Under the pieces are notes generated by a model. It saw only the letters and a list, made by a program, of their open reading frames with translations, did not search any database and was not told the origin of the DNA. From the NCBI GenBank assembly GCA_004794655.1, contig SMMW01000646.1, positions 372,001 to 436,000 of the forward strand: 64,000 nucleotides of DNA, given 5' to 3'. The position numbers and the translations under genes are program-made. Positions 47,501-59,799 of the stretch are shown here, one piece after another. Every line of letters begins with the position of its first letter. Within the stretch, counting starts at the first letter, position 1. Source of the DNA: Marisa cornuarietis (Eukaryota > Mollusca > Gastropoda > Architaenioglossa > Ampullariidae).

Positions 47501-50500
47501 ATGAGGCACTGATGGCAGAAGGATACATGTTGTCTATCAAGCCATTGATGGGCCCTTGTTTTTCACTGTAAAGATGCAGCCAAGGAAAGGCACCAATCAA
47601 CACATAATTTTCAACTGTATATTAACAAATTGGACCCTGGTTACAACAATAGTTGTTATGTGACATTTACTCACTCCATATTAACACAACAGTAGTTAGA
47701 GCTACCTAGTAAACAGCCCATGTTTAGGGAGATAGCATGCATGCTGTCCTTCTGCAGCATGACAAAAAAAGCTACTTTAAAAGCAAAAAATATACACAGT
47801 TTTATGTAATAGTGTTTTAAACTAACATGTAGATTTTTCCTCTACGCCCTCAAACAAGAGAAGGCTTTGTCAGATAATGAAATAAGAAAAATGGAAAAAT
47901 ATATGATGCAGGAACTAGTCTGACAAAGTTACTTTTGTGCTGCCCTTACCCTCGCCAAATCTGGGACAAATCAAAACCATCACTGTAAAAACCTGATTTT
48001 AAAAAATATTTTTATGGCAATTTTTCCAATAAATACTAAGAAAAATAAAGGGACTGCCAAGAAAGCATAAATAGTCATTTGTAGCACCTGTTGATAACAT
48101 CAAGTTTGGAGCGCAGAGTTTCTTGAGCCTCTCGAGGCAATCCCAAATTGCCCAGCTCTTCACTGGTCATACAGGAGAGCTGCAACCATATTATATACCA
48201 TTTACGGTTGACTTTAAGCTTCTAACTAAATTACATATGGTGTAGGAAACAGTTTCTGGCAGAAAAATTGTGGTTATCCATAATGGGCTTAGGGATGAAA
48301 GCTTTGATAGAGGATGGGGAAACTGGCTATATCATGAGAAAACAGCCAGCCCTGTAAACAGATGTTACATACAGAGAAAGAACAGCATGCCTGAGACGAG
48401 ATCTGAACCCATCGCAGCCAGCCCTCACTGTATTGGTGACAGGCACTAACCATTGTGCCACCGGACTGCTCCCCTGATGGGGGAGGCATTTAAAGTTAAA
48501 CTATTTCTAGGCTCAATGTGAGAGGTAACTCCAGAAAATAGCAGCTTTGGCATGGCATAAAATTAAGTATTTCACACAGACTCCTAAAATAGAAGATCTA
48601 ATGTGATAACTTGTTAAGACTGTACCAGACAAATAAATATGTCCAGCACCTTCAGCAACTATTAAATCTGGGCCACCCAGCCATGCCTGTCATATTTAAT
48701 AATTTTATCACAAAACTATGTAGACAAAAAGGGATGAAATCCAGTCATTTAACTAGGTAAGTCACATTCAAAAAGAATTACATCTCTAACACAGGACCAG
48801 GAAGACATTTAAAGATTTGCATTTTTCCAGATGTACCTTTCTTTTCAAAAGCGATGGCAATACGAGTGCACAAGTGAAGTCAGATAGCAATTTTTCATCA
48901 TTTTTCAAGCCTGTTTCTGACGCTTAGGCTGTTCTTCATCATCATAAGTTATGGGTATTCATTTCTACATGGTGTATCAGACTAAACGTCACAGTGATGA
49001 TCAATTGTGCTTAAGCTTGTATCAATAACTACTTTTCAAAAATACGATGTGATATACCTAATTTCCTTCGGATTTATAAGAAAGTGCGATTTCACAATAG
49101 AATCAGGTATGAACAGTTTATCTTAACTTTGGACTTTAATTATAATTTCTATTTATCTTCCTCTCATGTTTAGTTTTTATGATTTTTTGAAAATGCTACA
49201 AATTCCTGCATACCTGGGTATCAGAATCAAAGATCAAGGCCCGGACTCAATGTGTTAAGGCTACCACTTGAATTTTGAAACTGTAATACATTTTTGCTAA
49301 AACCGTCAATATTTTCATTTCACTTAAACCAACTTTTTTATTGCCAGTCATTTTGTTTCATTATTTTGTAACAAAAGAAGCACTTGATATCTTTAAAACA
49401 AATCTTTACAGTTTAGACTTTCTTGCTCAACCCCTAAGTATATGTGGCTTTTTAACTACAATTATTTGACTGAACTTTAAGAGTTTACCATTCCTAAATA
49501 CCATACCCACCATACCTACAATGCTGAATAACAACACATTTCAAATTCACTAAAATGTTCTTCCTTCAGAAAGGTTAACTTCTGACTTCACTGATATATG
49601 CAAGCAGCTTTACTTCAGGTAAAAAACAAAACCCCAGCATATTCCCAGTCACCAGTTCAACCCCCTGCAGTCTTACGTGATACTTTAGAACAAAAGAAAA
49701 CTGACCTGCTCCACTGAATAACCTCTCAATGTGTCATCAAACTTTTCCAGACTAAGGAGTTTTAAAAGCTGTGCCACTGAAGTTAAAGTGTCTGGGTTCA
49801 TTCCTTGAGGAGATGGCGACGCTGGCTGGCTGTTGTTAGGTGAGCTTGTAACAGATGAGGTCGGAGAGCGTGGCGATGATGTCGGTGATGGTTGTTGAAG
49901 AGATTGGCTATGAGCAGGGGATTGAAAGGGGCATGATTGACTGAAGGGGGAAAAAAAGGTGAGTATTAACAATTCCACCTCCTAAAATAACACTTAAAGT
50001 AAATGGTATTTAATGGATCTTATAACAGACTGCTAAAATGGGTGAGGATTAGCAATTTTAACCACCTCCCAAAAATAATTAAACTAAATGACATTTAATG
50101 CATCCTGTAACAGTTTTTTAAAAAAATTACAAGAGACTGTTGAAGTAAATTTTATGTCAGTACAGGCATTACAGCTTCACATTACAGCTCCAAAGCGAGA
50201 TACCAATTAACCTCAAAATATGCATTCATCTACAAAAATAATGAAATTGTCCCCTAAACTGTTTTCTATGAAACCTGCCAAAAGACACAACTCCAAGAGC
50301 ATCTGCAACAACTACCTGCCATTAGTGGTTACATGACCTTTGTCAAAAGACAACTGTGAAAACAGTCATGTGAATATTGGAACATCAAACTGTCAATGGG
50401 CTCAAGAATGCCAGCAAGTGGCACTCAGAAATGACAGCAACATTCTGTGTGTTATGTTGGTTTAACAGCTAGCAAGTTCTCATTCTTGGTGGATAACCAG

Positions 50501-53500
50501 TGTTGAGGACAGCCAGGTTTGGGGAAATATTTTTTTTAGGACATTGTTCATATGCTGGCAATGGCGGCTGCTTTTATCATATAGGCCAAAACAGTGCAAC
50601 ATACATGTCAAAGGGAACAAACTTGGTTCCGTATGTTTAAGGGATGACTTAAAAAAAAATTCAACTGGATTGTCTCCTTAAGTGCTGTCCGTTTAAGGCC
50701 AAACTTTGACCATCAGGCAGGAAAGAATGGATTTGATGTGGCAGAGGGAGGTGAGGGTACTTGTCTGGCCACCAGATGAGAGAAATGAAGAATGTGAAGA
50801 ATGACCATTAGGGTCACCTACCTTCGTCCCTTAGGTTCTTTCCCGCCAAGAGCTTAAAGTTTGGTTTTTAATGAATTCTTTGAGAATTTTGAAACCAATA
50901 GAAAATGCAACACTCAAAATAGGTACTGCTTCCCAATACTTACATCTTAATCCATTCTTGACAGCCCTGGCGAATTCACCAGGGGCTTTTTTCGATTTTT
51001 TTTTTTTTTTACGTTTTAAAATGCGTCATCTCCGATAACAAATTAATGATTTCGATAGTTGATTCATTTTTCTATCGATTGATCTTCTTTTTATGTCGTA
51101 GTTTTTACGTTTTACAGTAATTTTCTGTGTTTTCCCACGGTACCTGTCTTTCTGTTTAGAAAATGGCTAGCAAATAACCGGGGTAGAAAGTTCTACCGGC
51201 AGCTTTGAAAATTATATTTATTAACCTACAGTAAAGACAACCATCAGTAATACACTGTTTTAAAGAGCATTTTTAAAACATTCACTTGGTGTAAATTTTA
51301 AGATACATAGGTTTAGTCTTCGAGTATTAAAATCAAATGAAAGATTACAACTGTACGCGTTTTAGAACATTTGAAGGTCAGCTGTCGGAAATTAACAAAA
51401 CATAATTATTTACACAATATATACCGACATAAAGTACCAAACAAACATATTTTTTATTAGAATATACTTTAAGATGTTAATATTACTTACTATTTTCTTC
51501 TCCTTTGCAGTTGTTGAAGTAAAAATCCATGTCAAAGTGAGACACAACGTGCTTCGATTCTCGAACTTTCCTTTGTTTACTACATAATCTTGACTTCCTG
51601 TCAGTTCAAGGGAGGGAATCATGGTAGATGATTTTCCAACGGTTCTAGTAGTTTCCTCCCTTATGTTTTTTTTTATTTTAGGCTTTTTAAACCTTTCTAG
51701 AACTTTTTCTACTTGGTCATTATCATGGCATCTTCTGTTGGAAATACTATAAAAGTATGTTTTTAAGCAAACACAAGGTAAAGCTGATTCTTTTATACAC
51801 ATTTTGATCTATCATTATCAATTTTAATTGTTCTTCTATCTCTTTTTGTAAATTTTATATAATTTTTTGAAAAAGGGGTAAATTCATGCTACCAGCTAGG
51901 GTTGTAACGGCCTCTCAGCCTACCTCAAGAATGGATTAAAAATATGTGTGAATTCTTAATCTTAGGTAATCTTATAGCACTTGAACATTTATAAATAAGT
52001 CACCTCAGCATAAATCGTGGAAATGGACCAGCGGTGTAAGCATACAGCTGTGGCAGAGGCAACCTGGGCATTCTGCTAGCTGTTTATGACAGAAAAAGAC
52101 TTTTCACTTTGCATGATGGGCTACAACCAATGCAATCTGTGATCTATGTTCTCAATTCTATTTGCTTGATTCAAAACTGAAAACTTCAACTGATACTTAA
52201 AAACAACTATTGAACATCAAAAATCTTTACAAATCTCTGGTGCACAATAGAACTGACCATCAGGTAAAGAACAAACAGGCTGGCATGGCATGTTGATGGA
52301 CAGTGATGGAAGGCGAGGATTAATGACTATACCCCTGAAGAATGATACCATGTGATCGCATTCCAGAATCTGAGCAGGAACTCCCAAGAGAGACCTAAAA
52401 TCAAATTATAAACATCAAGATATAAATATTTAACTCACTTGACACAAGAACAATATTGAGCTAGCAACACTGGAAAACATGAAATTACCCTATCCCACCC
52501 CCCCAAAAGAAAAAATAAATAAAAAAGAACTATAATGGATAGATGGACAAAGCAGATGTATAAGAAATGTTTGAAATAAGCAGAAATCAACTGTCCTCAC
52601 CTTAATCCATTCTGAAAGTACACTATTTAATGTAACTCCAAATGGAACGAGTTATGTCAAGAAGACTTTAAAACTCTTTTATACACAGAGTATGCAGACT
52701 ATGTCATTGTCTGACAGTCTATTTTTGAAGGCAGCAGAAGTAACAGCCACATATAATGAAATGAATGAACATTACTCAGCGATGAAAACCAAATACCGAT
52801 ATTTAATAGGTATCAACCGCTGCAGTTTTGGCACTTCATATCTCTGAACTGCTGGTATTGGCAAATTTATGCAGAAAGGAGTGTTGTGTTAGGAAGGTTC
52901 TAAACTACAAAGTTGTTCTCTTGATGGTGATAACTGTGTCTGGAAATCCTTAGCTAGCATATTTGTTGATGTTTTATGTTTTATATCTGCTTCACATATG
53001 TACTACAGATCTAAGGTATATCCACAGAGTGTATGCCAAATATGCCCCAAAGAGTTAGAATGAGTGGACCCTTCCCACTAACTTTTCAGTAGTTTTTTTT
53101 CAGGGTGTCATGCTGATACATAATTGCTAGACTGGTTTCAAGTTTTTAGAACTGGACTACTAAAGACTTACTTTCTTCAATTTTAAGGGAGGGAAATCTC
53201 CACTTACTTAAAAAACCCATTTAGAGATCGTATCTGTTCTGAGTAATACTCTTCTTGGCTAGAATAGTGTTGAATGCCAGCTGAAATGACACAAAAAGAT
53301 TTTAATATGGTTATGCAATATGCAAGCTTTCCAGGCAACACTGCATGAAAACATTTAAGAAATTTTCTTCACGTTTAGTGTAATAATCTCTATTAAGATT
53401 TCCTGCCTCTCAAAATTTACATATGACTCTGAGATTGCTCAAACTAAGCACAACAATACAGTCAACAAAATATAAAAATGACTGTCAAAAAGGTTGCAAA

Positions 53501-56500
53501 TATCCTTTTTAAAAATCTGTTTCAGTAAGCACATTCTATTTTCTTACGTCAAACAGAAATAAAGTATGAATACTATTTTAGTGAAAGGAAGTCATTTTTT
53601 TCCAATTGTAGGTGGAAAGTGTTATGCAAGAATTACATGCTTACAAGGAAAGGAAGGTATTTTTCCATTTTGTTTCTTGGGCTTTTCTTCAGGAAACTGT
53701 TGAATTAACTGCAACAAGAAATTATAAATTGCATAAACTGATATATCTTATTTTTTAAAGATTCAAATTTTTTTTAGCAAAACTGTCATTAACTATAACA
53801 AAACATTTAAAAATCTAAAAAAATATGTTTAAAAATTACTACTTTCTTTTTATACTACTGATATTATATTTTTTATTTGAAGCTATCATCAAAGAAAGAT
53901 AATTTTCAATAATGCCCTTTCACATCCAAAAACAAATGACATACACAAAATAAGCAGACTTAACGTTAATACAAATATACAAATAATGGTTTTTAAACAA
54001 TATTCAGGGCTTTTTAAAATATCAAGTATTGCTTATACTTATCTACACAAATTTTTCTTCCATACTAAAATCTAAATGCTTACACAAGTCCTACCCATCT
54101 CTGCTGCTAAAAAGAAAAACTAATTTGTGTCAAACACTGATAGGACATCAAAGCAGAGGAAAATATAATTTATTTAAACAAATCCACAACATTTAAACCA
54201 GTACAAGACTTGACTGAGATTGGTGTTGTTTTGTTGCTACAGAACTAGTAGTTTGGGTCTAATAGGCATCTCAAAAGCATTTTTTCTTGCTTTAAGTTCC
54301 CACATTATGCTCTTTAACGAAGAGACCAGAATAATTTGTCATTAAAAAAAAAACAATGAAAAAATTTTCTAATGCCAAGATCCCATTTTTCTCCATTAAC
54401 TAAACAAATGGAATAACATCTATTTTATTTTAGCACGCACAAAAATGATGTAGGGAAATCCTTCCCCTCCCCCACCCCTCCCAAATCTCCAAAACATAGT
54501 GGTACATCTGTTACAAACCTTCTGATGGAAATCCTGGATTTCTCTGTATTTTTTGTACACTTCTGTCACGTCACCATTGGACCAAGTGGCCTAGCATCAA
54601 AAGTAAATGGTAAATGCTATAACTTTGAATAGTTAAGTATTTATAGACCAAAAACGTTTCCTTAATAGCAAGATAACCCTTTCAAATCTAAGGAAGAAAA
54701 GTAAATGGTAAATGCCCCATAACCTACTGACAATTGGGTAAATAACTGCCTATAGCGCAACATTCCTAGAACACTATATTTGGAAGGCAAAAGCCTAACC
54801 CTCTGTTTCTGCCACCTTTTTATTTGGTCTCCCAGATAAATTAGTTACTCATCACTACTATGGACATAGGTAGATTTGTTGACACATCGATACAGTCACA
54901 ATATGTGCAATAAAGCTAAATAATTTAAAGTTTCAATGTGTAATACAAATGAAATTCAAATGAACACTACATTTACAACTTCTTTCTTCTGAAAAAGCAT
55001 AGAAGCTAAAATAATCTGCACTTATGCTAAATGCCACACGTTTTACTTACTTGGATGACATATTCTGGGCCCCCCTTTTTTTCAGCAGACTTCCTGGTGC
55101 TTTTGACATCAATGTTACTAATGCAGACTGCACAAATACCACAATAAATTATTATGTCATGCCATTAGAATCACTAATATAATAAATGATATAAATTATA
55201 AGAAAGCTCAAAACATCAAAAATATATTTTAATATTTTTAGAGGTCAAAATGTATGATCTGCACATCATCAGCATATTCCTCTTTTTGTACCCATCTGAT
55301 TCTGATGCTGACATTTATTTCTCGTTTGCTTGTCTGATGAGTAATTTTTTGTTCATAACTTTGTAATCTCAATTCAAGAAAAATTATGAATTGAGAACTA
55401 CTCACCTTTTCTTGGCTGGGGGGCAGCAGGTGAATGACGGGTGCAGAGGCCTGTTGGGATGGGAAAATGTTCTTCACTTGGATAGGTTGCCTCCTGGCGC
55501 AAGTCCAGTGATACTTCCTCATCACTATGGTTGTCCTGTCAGCAACAATTATGTCTGATTGAATTATAGAAGTCTGTGCACAAATTAATCTTGGAACATT
55601 TGCTAATATAGATAAGATATAGAAATAAGTAAAGAACAACTCAACAAGCAGGATCTAACAGCATATTCATGCTATGTCCCATATACAATATTCAGCATAA
55701 TATAAATTCAAAGCAGAGCAATGAAATTTCACTTCTTATAACTTTGTCTTTTAAACAACAAAAATACAATTATATTTCAAACACAAAACATAAATGGACG
55801 CTTCACAGTATGAAAACATATTTCTAAAGATTCACTGTGTTCTGCATGTAATACTAGCATAATATTCATAAGATGCCCTTAGATGATACTAAAAAAACCC
55901 CACACAAATGGTTATGTCATGTTGGGAAGATTCTGAAAAAAAAATCTAGATTTTAATACAAAAAGGTGTATATTTTCCATTCATAAAAAAGTAAGTAAAT
56001 TTAACTGCAAACAAAAAAGACACTAAAATCCAATCCTGAATTTCCCCATTTGTATTATTAGCCTAAAAAAAAAATATTTTCTCAAAATAGCCTAAAAACC
56101 TAAGAAAATGAAGGCAGCCAAGGCAATATCTGACGATCACCTCGATGACAAAATCACTGCCACTATTTGGGGCTGCTCCATCTGATGAATTACAAATTTT
56201 CTGCCTTTATGAAACAAATAAATAGACCTGTAAATTTAAGTCACAAATTAGAACCAAAAGCTCGGTGTGTTCAATACCAACAATCCAACTCTAATTCCCA
56301 TGTTTTATTAGTTTAAGCAAACGTAAAATTATTGTGACTTCTACAAATCTGTTCCTAAAACTCGTACATTTGGTCTCATTACTTTTATGCTGGTAAATAC
56401 ATAAATGTCTAGCCCCAAAAATCTGGTAAAATTCCAATCAAGTCATTTCCGTTATTCCTCTTACTTTGCTTTTTTTTTTTTAACTCAGTAACTTACCGAC

Positions 56501-57089
56501 CAGTGCTAACTAACCTGGTTTCTGTTTGAAACCGAAAATTGTAAGCTACTATACTATAAGCAGAAACACGAATGCTTACTCTGAAAGCTTCTCTTTTTCT
56601 GGTGTCTAGGTGAGCGAGGAGAGCATTCAGTCTTTGATGCTGCTCAAATAAAAAAGCTGGGTGGTTGACAGCAAGCGTCAAAATCATCAAAACATCCTCT
56701 GTCGTTTTGTTATCTTCGCTAGGACCGAAAACTTCGCTGTTACTCTCAATTGCATCAAAAATCACTTGAGCACAAGCCGTGTTGGAGGAGTGCAGTAGAG
56801 TTAGACTAATCATTAATTTGGCTCGGAGGTAGTCGGCTGGTAGATCCTTGTATTTGGAGACTTCTGCTGGATTATTTGCTTTTAATTCCCATTCTCTGAG
56901 ATAGTGGTAATCCTTCTTTCCCAAATTTTCCAAAACCGTACCTACAAAACGCAGTTCCAGCGGCATACACATATGTAACAATCCACTCAAGTAGTCTATT
57001 CTCTTCCGCGGATTCAGGTTTTTAAACCAAAAGCATATCTCTTCCTTGCAAACCATCGTAGCAGAAGTAATCACAACCGAAGTCCTCAC
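44571..57089 (-). CDS. ZCCHC14/ZCCHC2-like protein with PX, SAM and CCHC zinc knuckle
   Basis: Vertebrate ZCCHC14 is an RNA-associated protein that works with TENT4 poly(A) polymerases. The same role here is inference. The 14 coding exons, 5' to 3', are 57089-56580, 56200-56141, 55535-55406, 55127-55051, 54590-54519, 53708-53645, 53280-53208, 52394-52258, 52079-52004, 49940-49706, 48179-48088, 47565-47267, 46990-45479 and 44623-44571. Phases close to 1129 aa. The N-terminal region (1-170) has EEICFWFKNLNPRKRIDYL, LELRFVGTVLENLGKKDYH and ELKANNPAE. The PX domain (about 235-375) has TEVYKKYREIQDFHQKLI and KIPSFP. The SAM domain (about 450-508) is TSVAQLLKLLSLEKFDDTL plus LSCMTSEELGNLGLPREA. A long Ser/Pro/Asn-rich region (about 509-1085, including NTSNNNNNNGYSS) precedes the CX2CX4HX4C knuckle (Cys1090, Cys1093, His1098, Cys1103), ending PPPRSDSD. 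The ATG at 57056 (MVCKEEICFWF) is an equally good start. Exon 8 could instead end at 52224, also in frame. Confidence 0.9.
48320..48472 (-). repeat. tRNA-derived SINE (family A), minus orientation
   Basis: Blocks in order on the plus strand are CAGCCAGCCCTGTAAACAGA, TACATACAGAGAAAGAACAG, CGAGATCTGAACCCATCGCA, ACTGTATTGGTGACAGGCAC and CATTGTGCCACCGGACTGC. The last contains the reverse of the tRNA-like head. It lies in the intron between the two exons that encode the SAM domain, in the same orientation as the gene. Confidence 0.8.
50950..51760. promoter_or_regulatory. CpG-enriched segment in a large intron of the ZCCHC14-like gene
   Basis: In this AT-rich, CpG-poor locus about 20 CpG sites cluster here, for example in ATGCGTCATCTCCGATAAC, CTATCGATTGATC, AACCGGGGTAGAAAG and GTACGCGTTTT. 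On the minus strand a consensus donor, GTAAGT, follows at about 51491. An unmethylated internal promoter that feeds the SAM-containing exons is one explanation (inference). The transcript would start downstream of the PX exons, and the first in-frame ATG would be in the exon at 49706-49940. A young transposon insertion is another. Confidence 0.3.
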
Positions 57090-57940
57090 GCCGCCATAGA
57101 CTCCAAATTATGTGGTTTGGTGGAGCTCATATTAGACCAGTCGCCATAAAATTCCTTGAAAACAAGAGACATGAAACATCCGGGCACCTGACCAAGCAAC
57201 CAATGGCGGCTGACACCTTATACGAGACAGCACTAAATGTAGGAAGAAAATAATTTTTGGTGAATTCTGAGTTGGTCCTGGAAGCACTCGCAGTCTACAT
57301 TTTACAGAACATATTCGAAAGTCAAAATTTGTTTCGTTAGTTAAAGAATTAAAAGACATAAAGTTACCCAAGAATAGGCGACCGTGTGTACTCGGTCGCG
57401 TACCCTTGTGATAAATACTAGGAAAATCGATTGTAATTCGGAAAACTTTTTATAGTACTTTAGATCGAGTTCTTAACCATTATGTTTACAGCAGTTGTTC
57501 CTGGCTGCCCTAATGCAATACAAACATTCACAGATGGTACTCTCAGGCCTGTTGAGCTGACTGTACCACAGACACAGGTCGTGCCCCTTTTTTGGTCATG
57601 GGAGGCTGGAAGGGGGAAAGTCTGAAGACAGCAATTAAAAGACTGTGCAAGACTAACTCGATTAAATCTACATTAACATGGAATCCATTTATTGTACGAC
57701 TTTAAACGTGGCTTTTCATACACACGTGCATGACAAGTTTACTGAAAACCGTTCGTTAACAAAAAGTGCTTGCTGTAAACGAAATTGCTGAGGAGGCATT
57801 TTCGCCATAGGTCGTTGGCTGTAGTTGAGCGATGACCTCGCGAGTTAAAAGTATGAGGCCCACGTGGAAGACTGGAGAGTTTCATCATAGTGGCGGGAAA
57901 TATAACACAAAACCATAAAAATAGTAACGAACTAGTTGTC
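57090..57940. promoter_or_regulatory. Candidate promoter region upstream of the ZCCHC14-like gene
   Basis: The stretch is richer in CpG than its surroundings and lies directly before the ZCCHC14-like start. It contains CACGTGG, an E-box, near 57861, and TGGCGGGAAA at 57891-57900, which matches the E2F consensus read on either strand. These sites lie toward the far side and could drive a plus-strand gene, making this a divergent promoter (inference). Confidence 0.4.
57482..57625 (+). CDS. Small open frame, possible first exon of a divergent gene
   Basis: An ATG with A at -3 opens a 47-codon frame beginning MFTAVVPGCPNAIQTF, with DGTLRPVELTVPQTQ further on, then a TGA stop. No good splice donor was found within it; CAG followed by GTCGTG after codon 32 is weak. 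It lies about 390 bases from the ZCCHC14-like start on the opposite strand. I do not recognise it. It may be a short coding exon or chance. Confidence 0.2.
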   Translation: MFTAVVPGCPNAIQTFTDGTLRPVELTVPQTQVVPLFWSWEAGRGKV

Positions 57941-58619
57941 TAACTTTGGATCGATCGATCGATCAAGATTTCCTTCAAATGTTAGGGACTAGCATTCATG
58001 GGAGCAGATTAGAGGGCTCCAGTAGGGAACGATTTTTCTTCATTTTTTTATGCTATTATAGAAATGGCAAGGAAAATCAGAGTTATTGTGCATTTTTTCA
58101 ACTATGTATTCAGTTAAATTATTGCAGGAGACATTTTATAAACTTTATTCATGCTTGTAAAAAATATTAGCAATACTTGTCCGCTGTCAAAGACTTGCAT
58201 AAAAGTTGATGTCCTGGTCGACATTTTCAAAAACGGTTTTTGTGACTACTGATAAAATAGAACAATGTGAAAAACTTGTCAACACCTTAATTTTCAATAA
58301 GGGTCTACTCCCTAAGCCTTCATTTTCCCAAGACCGCCCGCAAGGTAAGGGGACCATTTTGCCTTGGCCAGGGCGATGGTAGGGTGGGGAGTGATGACAT
58401 TCCCAGAACTTACTGTGGCATGCTCAAGGTCTGTATCCTCCACAGATATCCTCTTTATTCCACCACCTTCTTGTCTTGCCCAAAATTTGTGTTGGACAGA
58501 TAGTTAGACAAGTAGTTAGGACTCTGTGTGTTTGTAAATGGTAAATTTGTCTTTGGCTGCCAGAATTCATCAGTCATATACTTTCTAGTTAACTCTTTAC
58601 AGCTTTGGGTTGAACTATC
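57941..58619. other. Spacer with (GATC)n run
   Basis: TTGGATCGATCGATCGATC at 57946-57964 is a short tandem run. An open frame follows to 58170 without recognisable similarity. The rest is unremarkable. Confidence 0.35.
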
Positions 58620-58990
58620 AACAGGAATAATAATGAATACTTATACAGTACTTTTCCAAAAGATATGCTTAGAGCACTTCACATAGGTGAAACCAACAGT
58701 ACAGACATAAACTTTCACTCTCCTGTCTACTATGTCACTTGAGTGCACAAACATACACACAGATAAACCCACACATTATACAAGTGCACAGTCCAGACAC
58801 CTTTGGGTAAAGTCACTGATTTTAAAAAAAAATTAGGTCTTAAGTTTGGATTTGAAGGAGGTCAAAGGGTCTTAGTGATGCAGGCTGATGGGTAATTAGT
58901 TTCAAGTTGATGAGGTTTATTAGGAAAAAGAATGTCTCTATTTCTTTGTCTTGGCACTCAAAGAAGCCAGGTATCAGAAGAAAAATGGAG
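58620..58990 (+). repeat. Dispersed repeat, AATACTTATACAGTACTTTT type
   Basis: AGGAATAATAATGAATACTTATACAGTACTTTTCC is seen as TAATAATGAATACTTATACA followed by GTACTTTTCC, then GCTTAGAGCACTTCACATAG. This is the same architecture as the ACATTTATATAGCGC-type repeats (start, then TGCTCAGAGCGCTT about 30 bases on). The TTTGAAGGAGGTCAAAGGGT segment further on probably belongs to it. Confidence 0.45.
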
Positions 58991-59338
58991 CAGTAATGTG
59001 GGAGTATATACAAAAGTGAGTTCAGACGGGTATCGTCTACCACCCATGACCACTCCTAGAAAAGGCAGCGTAGGATAGTTTATAGTCTATATAGTCAGTT
59101 ATGGTCAGTAAGTGAAGAGAGCAAATGATGAAGAGTTTACGTGATTTCTAATGCTTTGAAACTTGCCTGTACTTTATACTCATGCCAAGTATACCATCTA
59201 CGGCATACTGTTAAGAATGTGTAATTGTGAGTTCATCATGAAGCCTACAAAAAAAAAGGAGGAAAAATTACTTAAAGGAGAGATTTAAAATATATATTTA
59301 TAAAGGTAACCTTTCCTTGCTGCTGGCGCCAATTTTAG

Positions 59339-59658
59339 CATATAATGGGAAAGATTTTGACCCAAGGAAAGGAGATATGGAGCACACAGTGCTGGCGATC
59401 CTTCTATCCTAGTGGTCATTCTTCACTAACTGCTTCCATGTGGCCTGACAAGTACCCTATCCTCCCTCCACTGGATTTAATCCTGATGGACAGTGAAAGT
59501 TCGGCCTTTAAGCGCCAAGAGGCCAAGAGACTGTCCCTGCTGGAGAACGCTTTTTCAAAGCATCCTGTGTTTGACATTTATGCAAACCATACAAGTCAGC
59601 TGTCAGTGCATGCCTTATTAAATGAGTGCAGAAGAGATTATTTTACATGGATGGTTTT
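59339..59658 (+). CDS. Internal coding exon of an unidentified plus-strand gene
   Basis: The exon is bounded by a CCAATTTTAG acceptor and a GTAAGC donor and is open throughout in one frame (320 bases, entering at phase 0 and leaving at phase 2). The peptide contains WSTQCWRSFYPSGHSSL, YPILPPLDLILMDSESSAF, KRQEAKRLSLLENAFSKHP and LNECRRDYFTWMV. The residue mix looks like a globular protein rather than a transposon, but I recognise no family. The phase fits the next candidate exon at 62054. It could be part of a gene that starts near the divergent promoter at 57.1-57.9 kb and runs out of the window. Confidence 0.45.
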
Positions 59659-59799
59659 GTAAGCTCAGTTGTGCTTTTATTGTGAATCACCAAACCTGTG
59701 GAGATTCAAGATAAAGATTTCTTCTTGTTTTCTTTCCATATTTGATTATGTCAAGTTTCATGTGAGCAGTGAACTCTGCTGTCCAGTGCAGTTGGGTGG

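Noticed and set aside
51410..51802. 130-codon minus-strand open frame considered as an exon of the ZCCHC14-like gene
   Set aside because: Its possible splice phases do not join the exon at 49706-49940, whereas the short exon at 52004-52079 fits both neighbours exactly. No protein family was recognised. It is kept only as part of the CpG-rich segment.
44571..57089. First reading of the minus-strand gene as Smaug/SAMD4, because of its SAM domain
   Set aside because: The PX domain before the SAM domain and the C-terminal CCHC knuckle (CYNCGSLHHGPAGC) identify the ZCCHC14/ZCCHC2 group instead.
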